A stretch of 64,000 nt of DNA. It comes from JAGVPT01 sp035505655. GTDB lineage: Bacteria; Bacteroidota; Ignavibacteria; UBA10030; UBA8401. A program made the translations under genes and the position numbers. Positions 27,111 through 36,409 of the stretch are shown piece after piece; position 1 is the stretch's first letter, and every line of letters starts with the position of its first letter. The DNA lies in NCBI GenBank assembly GCA_035505655.1, contig DATJQP010000084.1, positions 13,440 to 77,439 of the forward strand. Reading direction: 5' to 3'. Below the pieces are notes generated by a model that saw only the letters and a list, made by a program, of their open reading frames with translations, did not search any database and was not told the DNA's origin.

Positions 27111-30100
27111 ATGAAGAATTCCGTTTCTGCTATAAAACCCGCCCTTCTTTGCCTCGCAATGGTATTCTCGCATGACCCGATCAGTGCCGCACAAAGAGGG
27201 GGGAGCATATGCCCGACTTCGACGAAAAGAACGGCGATTCAGAACTGGAGTCTCTTCGATGGAAATACGATTAGCTGCGCAATCAACAGCTACGGCCCAT
27301 TTTGCGACTATCTCTACCGGAATGCCGCGGGATTGGAATGGCCGAAGGGGAGCGGTTGCACCGCGTTGTTTACGGCCGGCATCTGGATCACCGGAGTTCA
27401 CAGGCCCACCGGAAAACTGCGAACCGCAGTCCAGAATTATGAAACGGAATATGAGGCAGGTCCGATCCTCGGCACATTCAATACGGAGAGCAACAACAGG
27501 AATGTTGCCGCCGATCCTAATGATCCGCGGTATCGCGTCTACAAAGTGAACAAGGGCGACGCAAATCTCCCCGCCAGCTCCCGCAATCCCGATTTTGACA
27601 ACTGGCCGGGCGATCTCGGCGCTCCGTTTGTCGATGTGAACGGAAACGGCAAATGGGATGCCGGCGTGGACAAGGTCAGGCTGTACGGAGACCAGCAGCT
27701 GTGGTGCGTCTACAACGATGCCGATTCACTCGATCACGTCAAAGTAGGTGTGACGCCTCCGCTCGGGATCGAGGTGCAGGCGACGTACTTTGGATTCGAC
27801 CAGCCCGGAGCTCTCGGGAACACGATGTTCATACGCTGGATCATCATCAATAAGAGCGATGCAGATTACGACAGCGTCTTCATCTCTCTCTGGTCGGACT
27901 TCGATCTTGGCAATGCCGAGGATGATCTGATCGGATGCGACACGCTCCGAGCTCTTACCTTTGTGTATAACGGCGACGACGATGACGAGGGCGAACACGG
28001 GTACGGCCCAAGACCGCCTGCAGCCGGGTTCGCTCTTTTTCAGGGGCCGGCGGTACCGGGATCGTCAGTGGACAGTGCATTGTCGCACGGAGTATGGCGG
28101 AAAGGATGGAAGAATCTCGGGGTCGTCTCGCATGCCGTCTTTCTCGACACCTACGACCCTCTCTACCGGGATCCGCCGCTGGGCGATCCGAGCTATGCGG
28201 GGTGCGCACACGAGTTCCAGGAAGGCACTGACGGCTGGACACATCTGCCCCTTGCAGATCCCACGACCGGTCGTCCATGCCCGGACGTGTTTCCGGGAGA
28301 CCCCGTGAACGGCGAAGGCTGGACAATGACGAAGAGCGGGATGAGCCCGCAAGACGTGCGCGGGATGATCTCGACCGGTCCGTTTACCCTTGCCAAGGGG
28401 GACACGCAGGAAATTGTAGGAGCTTTTGTCATAGGGCGCGGGGCCGATCGACTTGGCAGCGTGACGGTCCTGCGACAATTCTGCGACGAGGCTCGGAGGA
28501 CGTACGAAGCGGATTTCAGGGTTCCGGTGACCACGGTGGCCACGTCGGTTTCGGACGACAGCGCCCGGATGGAGATCGCGACGGACGGAGAGTTTATGGG
28601 TGCGAGCACGGTTCAGGCGACGGTGAAGGATGCCGCCGGCGCACAGATCATCTCGCTTCCGCTCTACGACGACGGCGCTCACGGAGACCAGGCCCCTGGC
28701 GACAGGGTGTTCGGTAATTCCTGCCGGTTTCAGAGCAGGCAGAAACCCGTGCAGCTCGACCTCGTCGTTGTCGACACGTCGGGCCAGACGTCGTTCTGGC
28801 CTCAGGTTGTACCGGCCATTACAACCAGCGAGCTTCATGCGACAACTCCACGCGTCTTCTGGGACGACATTAATTTCGACGGTCAGGTCAACAGGGGGGA
28901 AACGATCCGATACGGGTTCACGCTCACGAATCCGAATCCCTTCAGCTTTTCGAACGTGACCGTTTCGCGACAATCGGTAAATTCGTTCCAGGGGCTCACT
29001 CTGCCGCTTGTCGGCCCGGGAGCTACCACGCTGCACTACGACCCGTCGGATAATAACAGCTACCTGTCGTTCTCCGTGCCGGCCACATTTGCGCCGGATG
29101 AGTATTCGATCGGCCTCACTGTCACGGACGGAGACGGCAACCTGTGGACCGATACTCTTGTGTTCCCGATTCTCCCGTACCGGCAGAGAAGCGTGGCGCT
29201 TCAGCATCTCCGCGGATCGGCGTACGGCGCGCCGGTGCTTGTCCTTGCGGACACCACCGCCGCCAGGAACCATCTCTACCTCCTTACGGGGGTCGATTCG
29301 GTGGACATCATCGGGAACTCCGGGCTGACGGTCAAAGACTCCACGGACGGGCGTCTGTTGTTGCTGAATAGCCCGCTTCCGGATTCAACGGAGCCGGCGA
29401 ATTCAGTTCCCATTGAAGGGTTCAGGATTTTTCCCGGCACATTGCGATCCCAGCTGTACGCCCACGATGTCACTTCAGATCCTGACACGCTGCGCTGGTT
29501 TACCGGTGCGAACGGAGGCGTGGGCGACATGCTCTACAAAGGAGCGTACCTCGGGGCGCGGTGGCAAACTGTCACCGGACCGAGTTGCCTGAGAAAGGGG
29601 GACTACAAGACCGTAGAGCTCAGATTTAGCCCGAAGAAATCATACACCGATGCAAACGCCAACGGAAGATACGATGTCGGGGAGCCGTACGTGGTCGATT
29701 CCCTGAACAAGCACGCAGCTCAGAAGGCGTTCTTCTATTCGAAACCGACATTCGGCGCCGCCAAGTTCTCCGGATTTACCTGGGTGCCGTTTGCGGCCTA
29801 TGACGACGACGCGAACCCGCCACGGCAGCTCACCGTCGTTGTTCTCGATGTCGAAAAGAACAATCAATGGGACATCGATCCGCTCAACGGAACGCCTTTT
29901 CGCAACTATGTATGGATCCTCTCGGATTCGTACGATCCGTCGGGTAAGCTCTACGATCCGACACAGGGAGGGGCTGATATCGGTGCGCTCTCCCTCACGA
30001 AATCGGTTCCGTATTACTATGCGTTGTGGCTGATGGAAAGGACCCCCGCGACGGAGGCGTACAGCACGTCGTTCTCCGTAACGCTCGTGCCGAGCTATCC

Positions 30101-30440
30101 CATCTCCGCGGAAGACGCGTATCTCTTCAACCCAACCGCGTACACCGGAATCGCGAACCGGCCGCTGAATGTGCCGACGACGATCGCGCTAAACCAGAAC
30201 TATCCGAACCCGTTCAATCCGTCGACGACGATTGGCTATCAGTTGCCGGTGAATAGTTTCGTGACACTGAAGGTGTACGATATTCTCGGAAGGGAGGTCG
30301 CGACGCTGGTGAACCGGTTCGAAAAAGCGGGGTTCTACGAAGTGCGCTTCGACGGCACGCGGCTCTCGAGCGGGGTCTATTTTTATACTCTTCGTTCGGG
30401 GAATCATGTCGTGTCCAAGAAGCTCATGGTGTTGAAATAG
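27111..30440 (+). CDS. Large T9SS-secreted surface/extracellular protein with sorting domain
   Basis: The protein has 1,109 residues and a signal peptide (about 1-27, ending ISAAQ). The first half (GLEWPKGSGCTALFTAGIWITG, GNTMFIRWIIINKSDADYDSVFISLWSDFDLGNAEDD) is of a type common in Ignavibacteria-like secretomes and has no assigned function. Two Asp/Asn-rich loops, DVNGNGKWDAGVD (about 183-195) and TDANANGRYDVGE (about 847-859), look like EF-hand/dockerin-type calcium sites. Ig-like segments occupy the middle. The last 85 residues are the Por sorting domain, from LNQNYPNPFNPST through VYDILGREVATL to KKLMVLK. The product should cross the outer membrane through T9SS and be anchored or released. 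It is monocistronic. Confidence 0.87.
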   Translation: MKNSVSAIKPALLCLAMVFSHDPISAAQRGGSICPTSTKRTAIQNWSLFDGNTISCAINSYGPFCDYLYRNAAGLEWPKGSGCTALFTAGIWITGVHRPTGKLRTAVQNYETEYEAGPILGTFNTESNNRNVAADPNDPRYRVYKVNKGDANLPASSRNPDFDNWPGDLGAPFVDVNGNGKWDAGVDKVRLYGDQQLWCVYNDADSLDHVKVGVTPPLGIEVQATYFGFDQPGALGNTMFIRWIIINKSDADYDSVFISLWSDFDLGNAEDDLIGCDTLRALTFVYNGDDDDEGEHGYGPRPPAAGFALFQGPAVPGSSVDSALSHGVWRKGWKNLGVVSHAVFLDTYDPLYRDPPLGDPSYAGCAHEFQEGTDGWTHLPLADPTTGRPCPDVFPGDPVNGEGWTMTKSGMSPQDVRGMISTGPFTLAKGDTQEIVGAFVIGRGADRLGSVTVLRQFCDEARRTYEADFRVPVTTVATSVSDDSARMEIATDGEFMGASTVQATVKDAAGAQIISLPLYDDGAHGDQAPGDRVFGNSCRFQSRQKPVQLDLVVVDTSGQTSFWPQVVPAITTSELHATTPRVFWDDINFDGQVNRGETIRYGFTLTNPNPFSFSNVTVSRQSVNSFQGLTLPLVGPGATTLHYDPSDNNSYLSFSVPATFAPDEYSIGLTVTDGDGNLWTDTLVFPILPYRQRSVALQHLRGSAYGAPVLVLADTTAARNHLYLLTGVDSVDIIGNSGLTVKDSTDGRLLLLNSPLPDSTEPANSVPIEGFRIFPGTLRSQLYAHDVTSDPDTLRWFTGANGGVGDMLYKGAYLGARWQTVTGPSCLRKGDYKTVELRFSPKKSYTDANANGRYDVGEPYVVDSLNKHAAQKAFFYSKPTFGAAKFSGFTWVPFAAYDDDANPPRQLTVVVLDVEKNNQWDIDPLNGTPFRNYVWILSDSYDPSGKLYDPTQGGADIGALSLTKSVPYYYALWLMERTPATEAYSTSFSVTLVPSYPISAEDAYLFNPTAYTGIANRPLNVPTTIALNQNYPNPFNPSTTIGYQLPVNSFVTLKVYDILGREVATLVNRFEKAGFYEVRFDGTRLSSGVYFYTLRSGNHVVSKKLMVLK

Positions 30441-30633
30441 TACGAGGAAGGGATATTGTCATTCCAGGAGAGCGAAACGACGCCCCCTGCGAGTTGATCG
30501 GCGGAAACGCGTTTCGCAGGAAAAGGAGCAGCTGAATCATGGACGATAGAACGGCAAGAACAGGGGATCTCCTACGCAACTCTCACAAGGAAATTTCGAG
30601 CCGCGTGTCACGAGATTAGGTGTTACCAATAAT

Positions 30634-30662
30634 CTCGTTCCCAACTTGTCGTTGGGAACGAG
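30634..30662. repeat. REP hairpin, left flank of the RAYT gene
   Basis: Perfect 12-base arms CTCGTTCCCAAC/GTTGGGAACGAG surround a TTGTC loop. A 13-base box GAAGCTCCGCTTC follows at 30671-30683. Both features recur in mirror order on the other side of the transposase gene. Confidence 0.85.
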
Positions 30663-30687
30663 CGTCCCACGAAGCTCCGCTTCCTGA

Positions 30688-31233
30688 TCACCCCTCATTC
30701 CTCCAATCGGTTTTAATCCGAAGTAGTCCATCCGTTCCCTCATAATTCCGCGCACTCGAATATCGCCAGTGGCGCGTCTCATAAACGCAATCACGCCTGA
30801 TCAGGTTGTCGTGAGTGTAATCGATCTTTTGGATCAACATCTTCTCTCCATAGATCTCCTGTGGATGACTTCCTTCCTGCCACACCTGGTACTCGCTCTT
30901 CCTCTTATGCGCTTCTCTTGCGTCATGCAACTTCTCAAGAAGACCGACAAATCCTCGATCCTGCACGTAGTCGATAATCTTTCGTGCTGTGAAAGACTTG
31001 AACTCCTTGACCGTTGATTTCAGTTCTGGGCTTGATGCAACCTGATGGAAGTGGTGTTCCATAATCACATAGGCATACAATGCCACCCGGCGTTCTCTCT
31101 GGAGGAAGCGCAACGAGTCCAATACCAGTGACGTAATATCAGGATTTGTAAAGAGAGGTATCCACTCGACAATAGTGGCTGTCAAGAAGTGCGGCTGACC
31201 TTCGTTGTAGATTTTGTAGCGGGTGCGTGACAT
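30688..31233 (-). CDS. REP-associated tyrosine transposase (RAYT, IS200-like Y1 family)
   Basis: This is a 181-residue single-strand DNA transposase of the Y1/HUH superfamily. The HUH motif is H61-F62-H63 in VIMEHHFHQVASS. The likely nucleophile is Y89 in FTARKIIDYVQ. N-terminal YNEGQPHFLTATIVEWIPLF and the C-terminal WRYSSARNYEG are typical of RAYTs, which mobilise or maintain REP hairpins rather than themselves. The gene lies between two inverted REP units (30634-30683 and 31259-31305), and a further REP-like hairpin occurs 20 kb away at 50651-50703. The protein appears full length. Whether it is active is unknown. Confidence 0.9.
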   Translation of the reverse strand: MSRTRYKIYNEGQPHFLTATIVEWIPLFTNPDITSLVLDSLRFLQRERRVALYAYVIMEHHFHQVASSPELKSTVKEFKSFTARKIIDYVQDRGFVGLLEKLHDAREAHKRKSEYQVWQEGSHPQEIYGEKMLIQKIDYTHDNLIRRDCVYETRHWRYSSARNYEGTDGLLRIKTDWRNEG

Positions 31234-31258
31234 GATCTCCCCCGTGAGACTGGTGTAT

Positions 31259-31305
31259 GAAGCGGAGCTTCAAATGATTCGTTCCCAACGAGACATTGGG
31301 AACGA
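31259..31305. repeat. REP hairpin and inverted box, right flank of the RAYT gene
   Basis: GAAGCGGAGCTTC (31259-31271) is the exact reverse complement of the box at 30671-30683. It is followed by the hairpin TCGTTCCCAA/TTGGGAACGA (31279-31305), the mirror copy of the left REP unit. Confidence 0.85.
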
Positions 31306-31366
31306 GAAGCGAAAAAGACCCGGGGCATGAATAGCCGTGAGGAATGCCGCAATGAGCGGGACCAAA

Positions 31367-32974
31367 CTACCTCAGCACTACCATCTTCTTCGTTTGCACG
31401 AAACCGCCGCACTCCATCCGATAGAGATACATGCCCGACGCAACGGTACTGGCATCGAAGGTAACGCTGTAGGCGCCGGCATCCTTTTCACCGCTGACCA
31501 GTTCTGCCACCCTTTGTCCAAGAGTATTAAAGACTGCGAGTGTCACATGCGATCGGGCCGGAACGGCGTAGCTGATCGTTGCCGATGGATTTGCTGGATT
31601 GGGAAAACTGTTCCCGAGTTCGAATCGGAGCGGAGGACTGAATCGGGACCGTCCAAGAGAGCTGACGGAACTGTAAAGCTCGGTGTAGATCCGATCGCTG
31701 ATGGGAAAATTCAAGGTTCGAAAATCGGACCGTAGGTCTTTTCCAAACGCGAAAGAGACCGCACTTGCCATCAAGGTTGCGCGGAAAGTGTCTGCAGCCG
31801 CGGTGTTCGTCAACGGAGCGTATTGTTGCTGCCAGCTTGAATTGAAACCCTGGAGAAGCGTCATCATTCTCTTCAGAGGTGCCCGGTACCCTTGTCCCGT
31901 GATTTCCGCCTGCTCCATGAACTTGTAAGCGATCGTCATAAAGGTGTTGAAGGTTTCGTCCGCCGGCGTGCTCGGGTTATTCCATGACGCAAACTTCTTG
32001 CCGGAACCTACGTACTCGTCATACGACGTTCGTATCAGCTCGACCGATGAAATGACGCTCGATTCTATGTCGATCATGAGGTCATCGCTCAGGCCGTACG
32101 TCCGGTAGTTGTTGATGATCTCATACCCTGCGGCATGCTGAAAGATTTGAGCCATCGTTTCGGAAAAAATCGCGTTAGCATCTCCGTCGATCTTTCCGCC
32201 GTAGTAATAGCCGGCGGGTGAATTCAATGTCATGTTGTGTCCCATCTCGTGAAAGAGGGAGGAGTACCCCGGCACTCCGGTGAGGAAGACATCGCCAACC
32301 CCGAATGCGACCGGACTGGAATACCAGATCGAGTACGCGCCGCCCGCGGCCGAATCGCGGAGCATCACTTGCTGAAACTTTCCGTTGATGAGAAAGAGGT
32401 CGTTGTTGACAAAGTCTCGCTCAACGGTCGCCGCGACCGAGGCCACATACTCAGCGAGCGATCTGGGATACGTGACAAAGAAACGGTCGTCAAAATAGCT
32501 CAAGCTGCCGGAAAAACCGTAGCCAGGTTCTCTGCTGATCAGTACCACGTTCGAATCAGGAATCGTCACCGCAATATCAGGCGAGATGGAAATCGGCCTG
32601 ACATCGGGAAGGGCAAAACGCACGACGACCTCCACGGAGTCTTTCCCTCCGCCGGCATAGGTCGCAAGGACTTTGACGATGTAGTTCGTCCCCAGGTTGA
32701 GGTACGTATGGTTTTGAGGAGGGAAGCCGGTAGATGTCGAGCCGTCTCCCCAAAGCCAGCTGTATGGCGTAGAGGGTGATTGTGCATCACTCCCGTCGAT
32801 CGTCACAGCACCAGAGACGGTATTGAGCGACTCAACGTCCAGCGTGAGGGTGGGTAGTGTGCCGAAAAGATACCTTTTAAAGTCAAACGATTGAGTCTGT
32901 GAAACAACGCGCTCACTTCCCGAATAGAGGAGAAGAAGCAGAATTGTCGCAAAGAAGCGGAACGGTATTCGCAT
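31367..32974 (-). CDS. T9SS-secreted PKD-domain zinc metalloprotease
   Basis: The protein has 535 residues, with an AGGGAG ribosome-binding site before the ATG at 32974. A signal peptide (about 1-25) is followed by a PKD domain (about 45-120; SWLWGDGSTSTG, HTYLNLGTNYIVKVLAT). A gluzincin-type catalytic domain comes next, with H242-E243-M-G-H246 and a downstream E272 in FSETMAQIFQHA as likely third zinc ligand. The YYYGGKIDGDANAIF region lies between them. The wording resembles M60/enhancin-like peptidases, though the exact family is uncertain. The last 80 residues are a Por sorting domain (LGNSFPNPANPSATISYAVP to KKMVVLR). This should be an extracellular or cell-surface protease, perhaps acting on glycoproteins if M60-like. 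Confidence 0.83.
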   Translation of the reverse strand: MRIPFRFFATILLLLLYSGSERVVSQTQSFDFKRYLFGTLPTLTLDVESLNTVSGAVTIDGSDAQSPSTPYSWLWGDGSTSTGFPPQNHTYLNLGTNYIVKVLATYAGGGKDSVEVVVRFALPDVRPISISPDIAVTIPDSNVVLISREPGYGFSGSLSYFDDRFFVTYPRSLAEYVASVAATVERDFVNNDLFLINGKFQQVMLRDSAAGGAYSIWYSSPVAFGVGDVFLTGVPGYSSLFHEMGHNMTLNSPAGYYYGGKIDGDANAIFSETMAQIFQHAAGYEIINNYRTYGLSDDLMIDIESSVISSVELIRTSYDEYVGSGKKFASWNNPSTPADETFNTFMTIAYKFMEQAEITGQGYRAPLKRMMTLLQGFNSSWQQQYAPLTNTAAADTFRATLMASAVSFAFGKDLRSDFRTLNFPISDRIYTELYSSVSSLGRSRFSPPLRFELGNSFPNPANPSATISYAVPARSHVTLAVFNTLGQRVAELVSGEKDAGAYSVTFDASTVASGMYLYRMECGGFVQTKKMVVLR

Positions 32975-33403
32975 AGATGATTCTCCCTGAGCGGGCTAAA
33001 AGCCAAGCTCGACGAGCCGCTCTAGTTCCGGACCCGGTCCATCGATGAACAAGCGGCATGAACGGTTTCTCGTTCGATAGGCCCTCAAAATAATAAAGCC
33101 TCTTTCATCGCTTTCGCGAATCCAGAGGCATCTCAGAATTCCATTTTCACGACCTCGTCTTCCCCGGACTCGGTCAGTATGATGGCGCAATATTACTAGA
33201 AAAAGAGTTCAACGTCAAGCTGTCGATGAACGTCAACCCGGAAACTCCTCATAGAAGAATCGTTCCTGAGCGGCCGGCATCCGTCCGTGCAGGGGGGGGG
33301 ACCGGCCGTTGATTCCTGTTGGCGTGACATTGAACGGGGCGCCAACACGAGGCCCCGGATGATGGATGTCCGGGGCTGGAATGGTGAAGCGCTGGAACTG
33401 CTG
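32975..33403. other. Intergenic region with a terminator hairpin near its right end
   Basis: About 430 bp between two minus-strand T9SS genes. It holds the ribosome-binding site of the protease gene, a run of nine Gs at about 33291-33299, and the hairpin at 33352-33376. No coding frame is supported. Confidence 0.55.
33352..33376 (-). terminator. Hairpin downstream of the T9SS gene at 33404
   Basis: Perfect arms GCCCCGGA/TCCGGGGC enclose a nine-base loop, 28 bp beyond the stop codon. The T tract on the minus strand is poor (CTCGTGTT). It is clearly homologous to the hairpin at 36831-36855. Confidence 0.6.
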
Positions 33404-34744
33404 CTATTTCAGCATAATCATTTTCTTTGTTTCAATTTGGCCGTTGTTTTCAATTCGATAGAAATAGGTTCCCGTCGATACCCCTTGTCTATTGTCGTTT
33501 GTCCCGTCCCACGTGATGATATGCCAGCCCGATGACTGCGCACCGTCGACCAAAGTGCGGACTTCGCGTCCCAGAACATCATAGACGGTGAGCTTTGTCT
33601 GACCCGCGTTCCGGATATTGTACTTGATCATCGTCGTTGGATTAAATGGATTCGGGTAATTCTGGGACAACTCCATCGATTGCGGTATGGCCGTGCCGCG
33701 CGATTGAGAAGAGACTGAAGTCACCACGCTGGCAGTTGAGTTCCGCAGGACGAGATAGTTATACCCGCTCGCCCACACGACATTGTGACTTGTGACAGAG
33801 AACCCGTTGACGTTAACGGGAGAGTTTCTCGGTTGTCTTCCCCAGGTTGAGCCAAAATCAGTCGAATAGAAAACAGGATTGTTACCGGCATTCTCATCAT
33901 AGTAGCCCTGGATCCAGACATTGCTTGTCCCCTTCTCCATCTTCAACGGCAGGATGCCGACTCCGTCATGACGGTATGTCCACGTCTTCCCCCCGTCCGT
34001 CGTTCGCGCAATTTTGCCCGAGTTGCCCGTAATCAATCCGTTGGATGTGTCTGAAAACGACGCGGTGAAGTCGCCGAAAAATTGAGGGACGCTCAGCTTC
34101 TCCCACGTCAGGCCGCGATCGCTGGAATGGAAGAGAAACCGGGCGGCCGATGTGTCTAAATTGGAAAAGGATGAGAACCAGAAGTGACTCCCGACCGCGT
34201 CGTACTGCAAACAGACTCCATACTCTGCGGTGACGGAAGGCAAAGTGGAAGAAATATCATTCCATGTCGTTCCTCCGTCAGTCGTTCGAATCAACGTGAA
34301 GGGACCTGTGCCGGGATACGCGACGGGATCTCCGAAGGCGATCCCGACGCTGTCTGTCCAAAAGTACATTCCGTCTATAAAGGCGCCGTTTGCCTGCGTA
34401 AATTGTTTTGTCCAGTTGTTTCCCCCATCCGTGGTCTTGAAGAGTTTCCCGTTGCCGCTCGCGGTGTAGGCCAGCGTCGAACTCCGCCCGGCAATGGCAG
34501 TGAACTGTCCCGGCTCCAGGCCGTTCTGACTCCAGACGTACGAATTTCCATTGCTGTGGAGTTGTACGAGTATTGTGAGCATGAGGTCGCCTGAAAACCA
34601 GCAGACGGAATCATTCACCGCCGACATTCCGTAAAAGGATGGCAGCGCTCCGCCATATCCGTATTGCTGCCAACCCTGAGCACCCGCACCGTTCAAAGAA
34701 CCCAGGCAGAGGAGTAAGAATAGAATCGGTCTTAATGCTCTCAC
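33404..34744 (-). CDS. T9SS-secreted YCF48/BNR-like beta-propeller protein
   Basis: The protein has 446 residues. The GTG start at 34744 has GGAGG ten bases upstream. A signal peptide (about 1-22, MRALRPILFLLLCLGSLNGAGA) leads into repeated blades with the Asp/Trp signature LFKTTDGGNNWTK, LIRTTDGGTTWND, LFHSSDRGLTWEK, IARTTDGGKTWTY and VFYSTDFGSTWGR. These are the Ser/Thr-x-Asp-x-Gly-x-Thr-Trp boxes of sialidase-like or Ycf48 propellers. No catalytic sialidase residues can be identified, so a binding role is more likely. The Por sorting domain starts at LSQNYPNPFNPTTMI and ends KKMIMLK. It is the 3' member of a run of paralogous minus-strand genes. Confidence 0.85.
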   Translation of the reverse strand: MRALRPILFLLLCLGSLNGAGAQGWQQYGYGGALPSFYGMSAVNDSVCWFSGDLMLTILVQLHSNGNSYVWSQNGLEPGQFTAIAGRSSTLAYTASGNGKLFKTTDGGNNWTKQFTQANGAFIDGMYFWTDSVGIAFGDPVAYPGTGPFTLIRTTDGGTTWNDISSTLPSVTAEYGVCLQYDAVGSHFWFSSFSNLDTSAARFLFHSSDRGLTWEKLSVPQFFGDFTASFSDTSNGLITGNSGKIARTTDGGKTWTYRHDGVGILPLKMEKGTSNVWIQGYYDENAGNNPVFYSTDFGSTWGRQPRNSPVNVNGFSVTSHNVVWASGYNYLVLRNSTASVVTSVSSQSRGTAIPQSMELSQNYPNPFNPTTMIKYNIRNAGQTKLTVYDVLGREVRTLVDGAQSSGWHIITWDGTNDNRQGVSTGTYFYRIENNGQIETKKMIMLK

Positions 34745-34801
34745 AGCGACCTCCGTGAATATGATAGTTGAATTAGGTTTGTGAACCGGACGTGAGATGA
34801 G

Positions 34802-36409
34802 CTATTTCAGCAGCTCCAGTTTATTGACCGAGCTAAAACTCCCCGTCTGCAAGCGATAGAAATACGTGCCGGACGGGAGACCCGAAGCGTCGAAGGTGAC
34901 GTTGTACGAGCCCGCTTCTTTTTCGCCATTCACGAGCTCGGCCTCTTTCTGGCCGAGGGCGTTGTAGACGACCAGCGTGACGCGTGAACGAATCGGGAGA
35001 GTGAAATTGATTGTGGTCGAAGGGTTAAAGGGGTTGGGGTAATTCTGAGCGACGTTGAAGGTCAACGGCTTCGATGATACCGTTACTTCGACGGATGGTG
35101 AGTACTTGAATTTTCCGTCGCGATCGATCTGTTTCAGCCGATAGGAGTATGTTCCTGGACCTCTTTCGGCGTCCTCATACGAATAGTGATGGGATATGGC
35201 GCTGGTCCCGTTCCCGTACACGAACCCGACTTGCCGCCAGTCCGTGGATGATTCCTGACGGGAGTCGAGACTCCTAGCTTCGACATTGAATCCATAGTTA
35301 CCGTTCTCTGATGCTGTGATCCACTCAAGCTCGACGCCGTGCACGGCGGGGTATGCGGTAAACGATGTCAGTTCGACGGGGAGAGGCACAGAAGAAAACG
35401 TGGAATAGAACTTCGCGTTGAATCCGTTCGACATGTATCCCCGGGTTGTAGAGGGAAAATCGACGTAGTTGAAAGTGACGTTCGTTGAGGCATCCCTATA
35501 CACGGTGAATGTCCGACTGTCCAGGTCCACAGCGGCGATCGATGCCTCTCCTCCTCCGCCCGCCATCACGGTGTTCGTTCCGGGGATGAATGCTACATAA
35601 TCGAAATTCGTCTGCGCGTGTGAGCTGATTTGCTGCCAAGAAACGCCGCCGTCGGTCGTCGACCAGAAGGTCGAATCTTTTCGACACGCGACGCCAATAA
35701 GACTGCTTTTGAAATCAGCCGAGTATGTTTGGGTGACAGAGTCTTTTGGGGAGGTGCCGACGGTTGCAAAAGACCAGGAGTGTCCGCCATCCGTGCTCCT
35801 CCAGACTCCCCAGTAATTGCTCGACTGAGAATAACTCCCGGTAAGGAATACGTTCGACGGCGGGACGAAGCGCACGATGCCGGAACTTGCGAATCCGACC
35901 AATTGAGAATTGTTGTTTGTCCAGGTGGTGCCGCCGTCGGTTGTCTCGAGGCACGCTTGAACACTGCTTGAAGAGATACCGTCTCCCCATGCGAAACCAT
36001 GGTTGGCATCGAAAAAAGTGATGCGGTCAATGAAGGTTGTCACTCCTGCGTTGTAATAGACCTGGTTCCACGACGATCCGCCGTCGGTTGTTTTGTAGAT
36101 CGCGCCGCTGTAGCCGGCTCCATAGATTACCGACGGGCTTACAAACTCCAGCCAGTTGATCCCGTCGGCAGGAATTCCGGTGTTCATCTTTGTCCAAACT
36201 CCCAGGTTGGAAGTATCCGCCTTTGCGACCAACGTGCTGTCTCCGGAGATCCAGACCGAACCGGAGTTTTCAGTGACGAACCAGATCCCTCCCTTCGGTA
36301 AGTTATTGGGCGTGGTGTCTCTCACGACGGTGTACGATTGAAGCACCTGCGAATGAGCGCCGGCGGCCATGAGAACCAGCATCAGACCGATCGAGTAAAG
36401 AACTTTCAC
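34802..36409 (-). CDS. T9SS-secreted BNR-like propeller protein with FN3-like linker
   Basis: The protein has 535 residues, start GTG at 36409 chosen because GGGAGG precedes it and a clean signal peptide follows (KVLYSIGLMLVLMAAGAHSQ). A 44-residue upstream open extension is probably untranslated. The propeller has blades such as IYKTTDGGSSWNQ, CLETTDGGTTWTN, VWRSTDGGHSWSF and FWSTTDGGVSWQQ. A linker domain PVELTSFTAYPAVHGVELEWITASENGNYGF, with SYRLKQIDRDGKFKYS, is shared with the protein at 56364. The Por sorting domain is NVAQNYPNPFNPSTTI to NKLELLK. It is 43% or so similar by eye to the protein at 36885 in blade wording (NLPKGGIWFVTENSGSVWISGDSTLVAKA), so the two are tandem duplicates. Confidence 0.85.
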   Translation of the reverse strand: MKVLYSIGLMLVLMAAGAHSQVLQSYTVVRDTTPNNLPKGGIWFVTENSGSVWISGDSTLVAKADTSNLGVWTKMNTGIPADGINWLEFVSPSVIYGAGYSGAIYKTTDGGSSWNQVYYNAGVTTFIDRITFFDANHGFAWGDGISSSSVQACLETTDGGTTWTNNNSQLVGFASSGIVRFVPPSNVFLTGSYSQSSNYWGVWRSTDGGHSWSFATVGTSPKDSVTQTYSADFKSSLIGVACRKDSTFWSTTDGGVSWQQISSHAQTNFDYVAFIPGTNTVMAGGGGEASIAAVDLDSRTFTVYRDASTNVTFNYVDFPSTTRGYMSNGFNAKFYSTFSSVPLPVELTSFTAYPAVHGVELEWITASENGNYGFNVEARSLDSRQESSTDWRQVGFVYGNGTSAISHHYSYEDAERGPGTYSYRLKQIDRDGKFKYSPSVEVTVSSKPLTFNVAQNYPNPFNPSTTINFTLPIRSRVTLVVYNALGQKEAELVNGEKEAGSYNVTFDASGLPSGTYFYRLQTGSFSSVNKLELLK

